A stretch of DNA of 64,000 nt. It comes from Streptomyces sparsogenes (GTDB taxonomy: Bacteria; Actinomycetota; Actinomycetes; Streptomycetales; Streptomycetaceae). Of the stretch, positions 31,636 to 39,570 are shown one piece after another (within the stretch, counting starts at the first letter, position 1; each line of letters opens with the position of its first letter). A model generated the notes under the pieces. It was not told the origin of the DNA. It did no database searches and saw only the letters and a program-made list of their open reading frames with translations. Made by a program: the position numbers and the translations under genes. Where the stretch lies: assembly GCF_001704635.1 (NCBI RefSeq), contig NZ_MAXF01000060.1, positions 1-64,000 on the forward strand, in the 5' to 3' direction.

Positions 31636-32802
31636 TCAGCCGTCTGCCCCGATGAGCAGCCCGGATGTCGGTACCCCGGTTCCCGCCGTGACCAGGGCGC
31701 GGGACGCCTGCGGGACCTGGTTGACCGAGGTGCCGCGTATCTGGCGGACCGCTTCGGCTATCCCGTTCATCCCGTGCAGATAGGCCTCACCGAGCTGACC
31801 GCCATGGGTATTGAGCGGTAGCGCGCCGTCGGCGACGAAGCCGGGCGCCTCACCCGGCCCACAGAAGCCGAACTCCTCCAGCTGCATCAGCACGAACGGG
31901 GTGAAGTGGTCGTAGAGGATGCCCACATCGATGTCGGCGGGGATCAGCCCGCTGCCGCGCCACAGCTGCCGCGCGACCACTCCCATCTCGGGAAGCCCGG
32001 TCAGGTCGTCGCGGTAGAAGCTCGTCATCTGCTCCTGCCCGCGCCCCGCGCCCTGCGCCGCCGCGGTGACCACCGCGGGCGGATGCGGCAGATCGCGCGC
32101 CCGCTCGACACCGGTGACCACGAGCGCCTGGCCGCCGTCCGTCTCCTGGCAGCAGTCCAGCAGCCGCAGTGGCTCGACGATCCAGCGGGAGGCGGCGTGG
32201 TCGGCGAGGGTGATCGGCTTGCCGTAGAAGTACGCGGCGGGGTTGGTGGCGGCGTGGCGGCGGTCCGTGACGGCCACATGGCCGAAGACGTCCGGCGACA
32301 GGCCGTACGTGTGCAGATAGCGCCGCGCGGCCATGGCGACCCACGAGGCCGGGGTCAGCAGGCCGAAGGGCAGCGCCCAGCCGAGCGCGGTGCCTTCGGC
32401 CGAGGGCTCGCGGTGCTGCACCCCGGAGCCGAAACGGCGGCCGGAGCGCTCGTTGAACGCCCGGTAGCAGACCACGACGTCGGCGACGCCCGTGGCCACG
32501 GCGAGCGCGGCCTGCTGGACGGTGGCGCAGGCGGCTCCCCCGCCGTAGTGGACGCGGGAGAAGAACGAGAGCTCGCCGATGCCGCATGCCTGGGCCACGG
32601 TGATCTCGGGGCTGGTGTCCATGGTGAAGGTGACCAGCCCGTCGACATCGGCGGGGGTGAGCCCGGCGTCGTCCAGGGCGGCGCGGACGGCCTCAGCCGC
32701 CAGCTTCAGCTCGCTGCGGCCGGAGTCCTTCGAGAACTCGGTGGCGCCGATCCCCACGATCGCCGCCCGGCCGCCGAGCGTGTCGGCTCTGCGGACACTC
32801 AT
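31636..32802 (-). CDS. Ltp2-like thiolase-fold aldolase (lipid-transfer protein family)
   Basis: A 388-aa thiolase-superfamily protein, last gene of a five-gene operon. Landmarks: AAIVGIGATEFSKDSGRSE at the N-terminus, HYGGGAACATVQQAALAV, and LNTHGGQLGEAYLHGMNGIAEA near the C-terminus. In mycobacteria Ltp2 is a retro-aldolase that removes propionyl-CoA from the steroid side chain and acts on the DUF35 domain of ChsH2; the same partners are encoded here. ATG 32802 follows GGGGAGG, and its ATGA overlaps the stop of the MaoC gene. Steroid substrate is inferred only from operon content. Confidence 0.85.
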   Translation of the reverse strand: MSVRRADTLGGRAAIVGIGATEFSKDSGRSELKLAAEAVRAALDDAGLTPADVDGLVTFTMDTSPEITVAQACGIGELSFFSRVHYGGGAACATVQQAALAVATGVADVVVCYRAFNERSGRRFGSGVQHREPSAEGTALGWALPFGLLTPASWVAMAARRYLHTYGLSPDVFGHVAVTDRRHAATNPAAYFYGKPITLADHAASRWIVEPLRLLDCCQETDGGQALVVTGVERARDLPHPPAVVTAAAQGAGRGQEQMTSFYRDDLTGLPEMGVVARQLWRGSGLIPADIDVGILYDHFTPFVLMQLEEFGFCGPGEAPGFVADGALPLNTHGGQLGEAYLHGMNGIAEAVRQIRGTSVNQVPQASRALVTAGTGVPTSGLLIGADG

Positions 32803-33239
32803 CGGGCCTCCCCGTCGGACCCAGGACGCGGGACGTGCTGTGGGCGGTCGGGTGGCAAGCACACGGTGACCTTGCCGGTCACATGCTTGCCGAGGGCGTT
32901 GCGGCCCGTCACCGAGATCTCCGCGACGCCATCGGCCGCGACCGCCGTGACCTGTCCGGTCAGCACCATCTCGTCACCGGGGTAGTTGGGGGCGCCGAGC
33001 CGGATAGCGACCTTCCGGAGCCGGGCGCGCGGGCCGAAGTGATCCGTGATGTACCGGCCGACCAGACCGTTGGTGGTCAGGATGTTCATGAAGATGTCCG
33101 GGGAGCCCTTCGCCTTGGCCGCCTCGGCGTCGTGATGCACGTCCTGGTAGTCGCGGGAGGCGATCGCGCCGGAGACGATGAGGGTCCGGGTGATGAGAAT
33201 TCGCAGCGTCGGCAGCTCCTCGCCGACCCGGGCCGTCAT
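32799..33239 (-). CDS. MaoC-like hydratase subunit (ChsH1-like)
   Basis: A 146-aa single hot-dog-fold protein. The hydratase-2 motif region reads IASRDYQDVHHDAEAAKAKG, then DIFMNILTTNGLVGRYITD. In Mycobacterium tuberculosis ChsH1 pairs with ChsH2 to hydrate the enoyl-CoA formed by ChsE1-ChsE2. Overlaps both neighbours by 4 bp (ATGA), so it is translationally coupled to the dehydrogenase upstream and the aldolase downstream. Its size and position match ChsH1. Confidence 0.87.
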   Translation of the reverse strand: MTARVGEELPTLRILITRTLIVSGAIASRDYQDVHHDAEAAKAKGSPDIFMNILTTNGLVGRYITDHFGPRARLRKVAIRLGAPNYPGDEMVLTGQVTAVAADGVAEISVTGRNALGKHVTGKVTVCLPPDRPQHVPRPGSDGEAR

Positions 33240-34567
33240 CCGGCCACCTCCGGCAGCTCACCGGCCGCCAGAGCACCGCCCAGCGGCGCGTCACCCGACA
33301 GCTCACCGGGCTCCCCGGGCTCATCGGCCGTCAGCGCGGCGCCCGGAAGCTCATCGGCGGTCGGTCCGTCTCCGGTGAATTCGTCTCCGGTGAATTCACC
33401 GGCGGTCAGTTCATCGGTGGTCAGTTCATCGCCCAGCTCGGCCAGGAGCCCCGGCGCCGGTCCGAGATACGCATCCAGCTGTCGGCCCCAGAGGAAGTGC
33501 CGGTGCACCGGGTGCTCCACATCGGCGCCGATGCCGCCGTGGAGATGCTGGCCCGAGTGCACCACCCGTTTGCCGGCCTCGCAGGCCCACCAGGCGGTGG
33601 TGAGCGCGTGGATGGCGGCGGGCAGGCCCTGGTCGTAGCGCCAGGCCGCCTCGTACGCCGTGACCCGGATGGCCTCGGTGTCCATATGGGCATCCGCCGC
33701 ACGCATCAGCACGCCCTGGTGAGTGGACAGGGGGCGGCCGAACTGCTCGCGGACGGAGGTGTGGTGGACCACCCGGTCGAGGGAACCCTCGCAGACTCCG
33801 ACCTGCAGCCCGGCGAACGCGGTGCGGGCCCGGCCGAGCACATCGGCGTGGGTGCGCTCGCCGCCCAGCGGCTCGGCGGGCGCGGCATCGAGGGTCAGCC
33901 GGCCCGCCGCCCATGGCGCGGTGGTCTCGACGGCCTCGATCCCGGCGGCGCGGACCTCGGCCAGGAAGCAGCGCGGCTCCGCCCGGGGCCCGGCCGGGGC
34001 CCCGCGGCCCGCCCCCGCCCCGGAGCCCGCCCCGGCGACCTGCACAGTACTCGCCTCTGCGGCCTGCTCAGGGCCTGCCCCCGCGACCTGTTCAGGGCCT
34101 GCCCCCGCGACCTGGGCCGGCACCAGGACATGGGTCGCCACCCGGAGCCAGGGCACGGCCGGGAAGATGCCGCTCAACCGCCACCCGTCCGCCGTCCGGC
34201 GAGCGGTGGCCACCCGCGAGCCGAACGCGCCCGTGGCGACCGCGGTGCCGTCCCGCAGGGCGGGGAGCAGCCGATCGCGCTGCTCAGCCGTGCCGTGGAC
34301 GGCCACCGGCAGCACTCCGTACGCACAGGTCGCCGCGAGCGGCACCTGGGCGGTGGTCCTTCCCTGCTCCTCCAGCAGCAGGACGAGCCCGACCAGGCCG
34401 ATCTCCTCCACGGCGGCCGGCAGCCCCGCCGCGCACAGCGCCTTCCATAGCTCGGCGTCCATCGCGGTGCCGAGGGCGGACAGCCGCTCATGGGTGGACA
34501 GATCGCCGAAGATCTCCGCCGCCAGCTCGCGCGCGGCTCGCTGCTCGACGGTGGGTGTGAAGTCCAT
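33236..34567 (-). CDS. Acyl-CoA dehydrogenase (FadE28/ChsE1-like) with extra low-complexity segments
   Basis: A 443-aa acyl-CoA dehydrogenase fold: N-terminal helices (VEQRAARELAAEIF), beta domain, and C-terminal helices with HLHGGIGADVEHPVHRHFLW. It is shorter in the core than its operon partner at 35556 and likely forms a heterotetramer with it, as ChsE-type pairs do. Two unusual segments: an insert at about 150-190 (QVAGAGPEQVAGAGPEQ) and a C-terminal tail of about 65 residues (DELTTDELTAGEFTGDEFTG) built from DNA repeats at 33290-33430. Both are probably disordered. Overlaps the upstream gene by 1 bp and the downstream gene by 4 bp. Confidence 0.85.
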   Translation of the reverse strand: MDFTPTVEQRAARELAAEIFGDLSTHERLSALGTAMDAELWKALCAAGLPAAVEEIGLVGLVLLLEEQGRTTAQVPLAATCAYGVLPVAVHGTAEQRDRLLPALRDGTAVATGAFGSRVATARRTADGWRLSGIFPAVPWLRVATHVLVPAQVAGAGPEQVAGAGPEQAAEASTVQVAGAGSGAGAGRGAPAGPRAEPRCFLAEVRAAGIEAVETTAPWAAGRLTLDAAPAEPLGGERTHADVLGRARTAFAGLQVGVCEGSLDRVVHHTSVREQFGRPLSTHQGVLMRAADAHMDTEAIRVTAYEAAWRYDQGLPAAIHALTTAWWACEAGKRVVHSGQHLHGGIGADVEHPVHRHFLWGRQLDAYLGPAPGLLAELGDELTTDELTAGEFTGDEFTGDGPTADELPGAALTADEPGEPGELSGDAPLGGALAAGELPEVAG

Positions 34568-35559
34568 CAGGCCACCACCCCTCGGAAGACGGGAAGCTCA
34601 AGATCGGCGTCGACCCGCAGGAACTCCAGCTCCACGGGCATGCCGATGCGGACCTCGTCGTAGCGCACCCCCGTGATGTTGCTGATCATCCGCACCCCTT
34701 CCGCGAGCTCGATCAGACCTACGGCGTACGGAGGGTCGAAGGCCGGGAAGGGCGGGTGGTGCATGACGACATAGCTGAACACCGTGCCGGCGCCGGAGGC
34801 CTCGACCGTCTCCCACTCCTGGCAGCCGCATGCCCCACACCCCGGGAGCCACGGAAAGCGGAGCGCGCCGCAGCCGGTGCAGCGCTGGATGAGCAGCCTG
34901 TGCTCGGCGACCCCCGCCCAGAAGCCGGCGTTGTCACGGTTGATCACGGGGCGCGGCCGCTTCGCCCCCTTCGCCGTCGTGGCCCGCCGCGCCGGGGCGT
35001 ACTTGAGGATGCGGAAGCGGTGTCTGCCGACCAGGTCCCCGCCCGCCCGGACGTCCATCCGCGTGGTGACGAAGTGGCCCTCGCCGAGCTTGGTGGTCTT
35101 GCGCGGCGACACCGACTCGATCACCGCGTCGAAGGTGACCCGATCGCCCGGCCGCAGAGGGCGCACATACTCCTGCTCGCAGTCGGTGGCGACGACCGAG
35201 GTGCAGCCCGCGCCGTCGAGCAGGGCCAGCAGCTCGTCATACGCCTCGGACCGCGCCGAGCCGGCCGGATGGCCGGACAGCCCGCCCATCGTCCACACCT
35301 GCAGCATCGTCGGCGGCGCGATGGCCGGATAGGCGGGGTTGGCGTCGCCCATCGCCTCGCACCAATGCCTGATCATCGGCTCGTTGACCGGGTCCTTGCC
35401 TTCGCCACCGACCGCGGCCGTCCGCCCCTCGAACGCCTTCAGCCGCCCGTAGAAGTCGTCCACGGCGACGCCCCCGACGCCACCTTCGCCGACGACACCT
35501 TCACTGACAGCGCCCTCGCCGACGGCCGGCCCGCCGCCGGCCGTCCGCTCACCGCTCAT
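34567..35559 (-). CDS. MaoC / DUF35 OB-fold fusion (ChsH2-like)
   Basis: A 330-aa bifunctional-type protein. The N-terminal half is a MaoC-like hot dog (MIRHWCEAMGDANPAY, APPTMLQVWTMGG). The C-terminal half is a DUF35 domain: zinc ribbon CTGCGALRFPWLPGCGACG with four cysteines, then an OB fold (SYVVMHHPPFPAFDPPY). This architecture is that of ChsH2, where the DUF35 part recruits the Ltp2 aldolase. The first ~32 residues are Gly/Val/Glu low complexity (VGEGAVSEGVVGEGGVGG) and precede the conserved start. Coupled to both dehydrogenase genes by overlapping stop/start codons. Confidence 0.88.
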   Translation of the reverse strand: MSGERTAGGGPAVGEGAVSEGVVGEGGVGGVAVDDFYGRLKAFEGRTAAVGGEGKDPVNEPMIRHWCEAMGDANPAYPAIAPPTMLQVWTMGGLSGHPAGSARSEAYDELLALLDGAGCTSVVATDCEQEYVRPLRPGDRVTFDAVIESVSPRKTTKLGEGHFVTTRMDVRAGGDLVGRHRFRILKYAPARRATTAKGAKRPRPVINRDNAGFWAGVAEHRLLIQRCTGCGALRFPWLPGCGACGCQEWETVEASGAGTVFSYVVMHHPPFPAFDPPYAVGLIELAEGVRMISNITGVRYDEVRIGMPVELEFLRVDADLELPVFRGVVA

Positions 35560-36725
35560 CGCCGCCCCCGCCGCATGCCGAGCCGCATCGTGGCGACGAT
35601 TTCCCGCTGCACTTCACTCGCACCGCCCCCGAAGGTGTTGATCTGCGCGGCCCGGTTCATCCGCTCGAGCTCGCCGTCGCCGAACGCGCCCGGCGATCCC
35701 GCCCGGATCAGCCCCGCTTCCCCCACAATCTCCTGACACATCCTGTACACCTCGACGGCGCTTTCGGTTCCCGCGAACTTGACGCCGCTCGCGTCGCCCG
35801 GGCTCAGCGTCCCCGCCCCCACGTCCCCCACCAGCCGCCAGTTGAGCAGCCGGGTGGCCGCCAGCCGGGCGTGCGCCTCCGCCAGCCGGGCCCGCACCCA
35901 GGGCCGGTCGGCGGGGCGCGCGCCGGTGTGCGGATCCGGCGTGCGGGCGTGGGCGAGCGCGGCCCGGTAGAAGTCCTCGGCCTGCATGCCGATGGCGGCG
36001 AGCGCGACCCGCTCGTGGTTGAGCTGGTTGGTGATCAGCCCCCAGCCGCCGTTCTCCTGTCCGACGAGGTGGTCGGCCGGGACGCGCACCGCGTCGTAGT
36101 ACGTCGCGGTGGTGGTCAGCCCGGCCACCGTCTCGATCGGCGTCCAGGAGAAGCCGGGGGCGTCGGTCGGCACCAGGATGATGGAGATGCCCTCGTGCTT
36201 GCGCGCCCGCGGGTCGGTGCGGCAGGCCAGCCAGATCCAGTCGGCGTTGTGCGCGTTGCTGGTGAAGGTCTTGGCGCCGTCGATCAGCCACTCGCCGCCG
36301 TTCCGCACCGCTCTGGTCCGCAGCGAGGCGAGGTCCGTGCCGGCCTCCGGCTCCGAGTAGCCGATGGCGAAGACGACCTCGCCGGCGAGGATGCCCGGCA
36401 GGAAGAACCGCTTCTGCTCCTCCGTGCCGTATTTCATCAAGGTCGGCCCGACGGTGTTGAGCGTGACCATCGAGACCGGAGCGCCGGCCCGGTACGCCTC
36501 GTCGAAGAAGACGAACTGCTCGTCGGGGCCCCGTCCCTGGCCTCCGTACTCGACCGGCCAGCCGAGCCCCAGCAGTCCATCGGCGCCGATACGCCGCAGC
36601 AGCAGCCGCTGCAAGGCCGGATCGCCCGGCAGCGCGGCGCGCGTCTCCGGGGGAATCAGCTCGCGGAAGTAGTCGCGGAGTTCCTCGCGCAGCCGCCGCT
36701 GGCGGGGGGTGGGAGCGAGGTGCAT
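35556..36725 (-). CDS. Acyl-CoA dehydrogenase (FadE29/ChsE2-like), first gene of the operon
   Basis: A 389-aa acyl-CoA dehydrogenase with full FAD/substrate signatures: LGWPVEYGGQGRGPDEQFVF, AIGYSEPEAGTDLASLRT, WLIDGAKTFTSNAHNADWIW, NTFGGGASEVQREIVA. Catalyses alpha-beta dehydrogenation of an acyl-CoA, probably as heterotetramer with the dehydrogenase at 33236. ATG 36725 follows AGGGGAGA. A consensus promoter and an overlapping dyad lie 55-90 bp upstream. In M. tuberculosis the homologous set also contains cyp125, which is absent here. Confidence 0.9.
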   Translation of the reverse strand: MHLAPTPRQRRLREELRDYFRELIPPETRAALPGDPALQRLLLRRIGADGLLGLGWPVEYGGQGRGPDEQFVFFDEAYRAGAPVSMVTLNTVGPTLMKYGTEEQKRFFLPGILAGEVVFAIGYSEPEAGTDLASLRTRAVRNGGEWLIDGAKTFTSNAHNADWIWLACRTDPRARKHEGISIILVPTDAPGFSWTPIETVAGLTTTATYYDAVRVPADHLVGQENGGWGLITNQLNHERVALAAIGMQAEDFYRAALAHARTPDPHTGARPADRPWVRARLAEAHARLAATRLLNWRLVGDVGAGTLSPGDASGVKFAGTESAVEVYRMCQEIVGEAGLIRAGSPGAFGDGELERMNRAAQINTFGGGASEVQREIVATMRLGMRRGRR

Positions 36726-36778
36726 GGGCAGCGGTCTCCCCTTCGCTCGACAACGTCGCACGTCCGGGCGCAAAGCTT

Positions 36779-36812
36779 TCTGACTATCCGTCAGATAAAT
36801 CAGTGCTGTCAA
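36779..36812 (-). promoter_or_regulatory. Promoter with overlapping dyad for the acyl-CoA operon
   Basis: On the minus strand, -35 TTGACA (36812-36807) and -10-like GATAGT (36788-36783) with an 18-bp spacer. A perfect 6-bp dyad TCTGAC-n5-GTCAGA (36779-36795) covers the -10 region, an arrangement typical of TetR-type repression. No regulator gene is adjacent. Confidence 0.65.
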
Positions 36813-37169
36813 GGTCGCGCGGCGGCGAGGCGCGAGGTGAGGGCGAGCGCGCACCGAGCGATTGAACGCGGCGTCGGCCTTCAGCTCGCCGCGGCGCGCC
36901 TCGCCCCCACGACCGGAGAAACGGCCGCCTCAAGCGGGAACCGATAGGGATAAGGCCGACGACGATCCAAAGTTGTACAGAAAGTGACCTGTGCGCTACG
37001 CGTTCGGATGAGACTATCGTGATGACGCGAACGAGGCGCTCCGTGAGGGGATGGCACGGCCACTGGTCGGCGCTTCCGCACCCAGGCGGACAGTGAATCC
37101 GGTTTTCCGCACTCCCCCGCGACCGGACGCTCGGCATCCGGGACGGCGGCGCAGAACCAGGGGGGAGCA
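36813..37169. other. Intergenic region without a gene
   Basis: Divergent gap between the acyl-CoA operon and the membrane-protein gene at 37170. Apart from the promoter at 36779-36812 and a ribosome site near 37158 I see no further structure; open frames are shadows. Confidence 0.5.
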
Positions 37170-37967
37170 GTGCACGAGCTCTACACACAGGGGTGGTTCC
37201 GGAACTTCGTCTTACCCATGGGCCTGTGCGCACTGGTCACCGGAATCTCGCTGGTCCACCGATTCGCCGACAAGGGCCGGCTCCTGGGGACCGCCCGATC
37301 GACAGCCCTGTGCGGCACGATCATGGCGTGCACCTGCGCCGCGGCCATGATCACCATCACCCTCCTGCTGCCGCACGCCGCGGACGTGCCGCCCGCCGTG
37401 GCCGCGGCCGCCGCCGGAGGCGCGCTGGCCCCGAGGGTCCGCCAGCAGCAGAACCAACAGTCCACCCCTCCCTTCGTCGCCATGATCACCCTCGGGATCG
37501 CCGTGCTGCTCGGCCACCTGGAGCGGCGGCTCATCCACGACATGTACTGCCACTGTCACCGACTGGTCAGGGACTTCGAGGACATCGCACAACTGCGGAT
37601 GTTCGCCTTCGACGCCCGCGCGCATCTGCGCGGTTGCGCCGTACAGACGAAGGACAAGACGACCATCGACGGCCTGTACGAAGACGTGGAGGCCCTACTG
37701 GACGAGGCCGCGAAGGTCGAGGCCGACGTCGAGGCGCGCCGCCGGCAGCGAGAGCTGCAGGACTTCCCCAAGGAACTGCACAGCCGGACGAGGGAGGAGG
37801 CCGAGGACTGCCGGCAGGCCCTGGCCAAGGCCAAGGAAGCCTGCGTGCAGATGCTCGAGTTCGGCTACAGGCACGGCAAGCGCAGCGGCGACAGGGACCT
37901 CATGAGGATCCGACAAGCGGCCATGGCCGTCGAACCGCTAACCGAGGCCCCCACGCCCCATCCGTGA
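37170..37967 (+). CDS. Membrane protein with cytoplasmic helical domain, unknown
   Basis: A 265-aa protein. Three hydrophobic segments in residues 1-120 (NFVLPMGLCALVTGISLVH; IMACTCAAAMITITLLLP; FVAMITLGIAVLLGHL), separated by a Gln-rich RVRQQQNQQS. Then a charged helical domain (120-265) with coiled-coil character (LYEDVEALLDEAAKVEADVE, EEAEDCRQALAKAKEACVQM). CHCHRLVRDF at about 130 is a possible metal site. I do not recognise the family. GTG 37170 follows AGGGGGGAGCA, a strong ribosome site, so the gene is real despite lacking a name. Confidence 0.72.
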   Translation: MHELYTQGWFRNFVLPMGLCALVTGISLVHRFADKGRLLGTARSTALCGTIMACTCAAAMITITLLLPHAADVPPAVAAAAAGGALAPRVRQQQNQQSTPPFVAMITLGIAVLLGHLERRLIHDMYCHCHRLVRDFEDIAQLRMFAFDARAHLRGCAVQTKDKTTIDGLYEDVEALLDEAAKVEADVEARRRQRELQDFPKELHSRTREEAEDCRQALAKAKEACVQMLEFGYRHGKRSGDRDLMRIRQAAMAVEPLTEAPTPHP

Positions 37968-37988
37968 CGAGCCCGCCCATCGCCCACG

Positions 37989-38315
37989 TCAATGGGTATA
38001 GACGAACGCGTCGGAACTACCCGGTCGCAGTGCGACCTCGTCCTGGCGGCCGGTTTTGGGCTCGACAAAGCTGATCCTGACATCGAGATCAAGCGCTTCC
38101 GCCACTGCTGCCAGACTACGCAGCGTCAGGTTCTCGTCCCCGGACAGGATCTGACTGACTCTGCCCGGACTCACGTCCATCAGCCTGGCGAGATCGGTTC
38201 GGCTCATGTCCCGCTTGCCCAACACTCCAGCCACCTCCACGGTGGCCTGCCGAGCCAACCGGGCACCGGCGGCGTCGGCCGCCTCGGCCTTCACACCTTT
38301 GCTCTTCCACGGCAA
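37989..38315 (-). CDS. Xre-family HTH protein
   Basis: A 108-aa protein. The Xre HTH is in the middle: MSRTDLARLMDVSPGRVSQI, then LSGDENLTLRSLAAVAEALD. A short C-terminal beta extension (DVRISFVEP) recalls HigA-type antitoxins, but no toxin gene is adjacent. The first ~25 residues are Ala/Lys-rich. TTG 38315 is the annotated start, with TGGAGTG upstream; GTG 38294 is an alternative. Convergent with the membrane-protein gene, 21 bp apart. Confidence 0.75.
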   Translation of the reverse strand: MPWKSKGVKAEAADAAGARLARQATVEVAGVLGKRDMSRTDLARLMDVSPGRVSQILSGDENLTLRSLAAVAEALDLDVRISFVEPKTGRQDEVALRPGSSDAFVYTH

Positions 38316-38580
38316 GACTCATCACTCCAGACCGCGCTGCATCGACATCATGGCGTCGCTCTTCACATCCACACTTCGCTTCTCACATCCACACTCCCAG
38401 GATCCCCTTTTTAGCTTCAGCTAAAAGCCCACTTTCGGCTCAATCTCATGATGAGCCGACGGATCCCGCCCGTTCGCACGGCCGTGACCTGCGACGACGA
38501 CAGACACCATTCGTTTTCGGCCAGATCCGTACCTCGTAACCGGCTTGGTCGCTCGAAGAGCCGGCTGAGACTCTTGCCCC

Positions 38581-38763
38581 ATGAGCACACCCCCGGACGG
38601 CCTGCCGGCCTACCGAGTCCTGACCGGCCCCGACGACGAGACCTTCTGCCGCCGCGTCAGCGAGGTCCTCGCCCTGGGCTACCAACTCCACGAAGGCCCC
38701 GCCGTCACCTTCAACGGCGACCGCGTGATCGTCGCCCAAGCCCTCCTCTGGCCGACGCGTTAA
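38581..38763 (+). CDS. DUF1737 small protein
   Basis: A 60-aa protein matching DUF1737 over its whole length: YRVLTGPDDETFCRRVSEVL, then LGYQLHEGPAVTFNGDRVIV. Widespread one-domain protein of unknown role. ATG 38581 begins the domain. Confidence 0.85.
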   Translation: MSTPPDGLPAYRVLTGPDDETFCRRVSEVLALGYQLHEGPAVTFNGDRVIVAQALLWPTR

Positions 38764-38926
38764 GTACGCGGAAGCCGCTCACCAGCGCACGTACGAGCAA
38801 CCGGGGATGCGGCGAGATCGCCTCAACTGCGCCTACTTCGCCCTGGATCATTCCGTTTGCCGCAGGCCCTTCCAGGGAATGATCTCTCCACGGGTGAGAG
38901 CACTTCAGCGAGACGGGGGCCTGCTG

Positions 38927-39241
38927 ATGAGTGGTACGTCACGACCTGATCAGCACAGCGCCGAGGCAGAGATAGCCTCGTCTGCACCGAAGCGCCCCAA
39001 GGTGAAGCAGATCGCCCTCATACCGCCCTCCCCAGGCCCGCTCCCCGAGCGCGCCCGCGAGCGTTTCGGCGACGAGCACCCCGACCCCCTCGCCTCCCTG
39101 TTGGACAAAATCAACAAAGGCGAGGCCATCCCCACTCCCAACGGCAAGACGTCCGGCGAAGACCGCGACATCCACGAGGAGGAGTGGCGAGCACACGATC
39201 GCCACGGCCCCTACGGGCAAGGGCGCCGCCGCAAGAACTGA
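38927..39241 (+). CDS. Hypothetical protein, 104 aa
   Basis: Hydrophilic, probably disordered protein (KRPKVKQIALIPPSPGPLPE; SLLDKINKGEAIPTPNGKTS; EEEWRAHDRHGPYGQGRRRK). The composition is not that of a shadow frame: Ile, Lys and Asn are present. ATG 38927 with GACGGGGG upstream. No family recognised. Confidence 0.55.
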   Translation: MSGTSRPDQHSAEAEIASSAPKRPKVKQIALIPPSPGPLPERARERFGDEHPDPLASLLDKINKGEAIPTPNGKTSGEDRDIHEEEWRAHDRHGPYGQGRRRKN

Positions 39242-39375
39242 CGCGACTGGACGCGTAGCAAAGCGGGCCACGAGCGTCGCACCGGCCCGGGCGACGCCGC
39301 GCTGAACCGCCCCTGGTCTACACCCGCTGGTCGAAGGTGCGGATTCACGCGGCCGGAGTGAGACACCGCAGACGT

Positions 39376-39410
39376 AGAAGGGGCGCCTCCTGAGCGGGGG
39401 TGCCCCTTCT
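39376..39410. terminator. Hairpin 3' of tRNA-Ser(UGA)
   Basis: A 9-bp stem (39376-39384 with 39402-39410), 17-nt loop that can form a short inner stem. Located 24 bp beyond the tRNA 3' end. Confidence 0.65.
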
Positions 39411-39434
39411 GACCTGCTCGTTCTCTCACCTCGG

Positions 39435-39521
39435 CGGAGGCTGAGGGATTTGAACCCTCGGTGACATCGCTGCCACGACGGTTTTCAAGACCGTTCCCTT
39501 AGGCCGCTCGGGCAAGCCTCC
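39435..39521 (-). tRNA. tRNA-Ser (UGA)
   Basis: An 87-nt class II tRNA; acceptor GGAGGCT/AGCCTCC, anticodon loop CTTGAAA (UGA), long variable arm, T-loop TTCAAAT. CCA is not encoded. Confidence 0.95.
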
Positions 39522-39570
39522 TCGCGTCGGGCCCGCTGGGGGTGGGTGACGCGGGGATCAGCCTAGCGCG

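Noticed and set aside
37989..38315. Toxin-antitoxin pair around the Xre protein
   Set aside because: HigA-like shape, but neither neighbour resembles a RelE/HigB or RES toxin and the adjacent genes are on the opposite strand.
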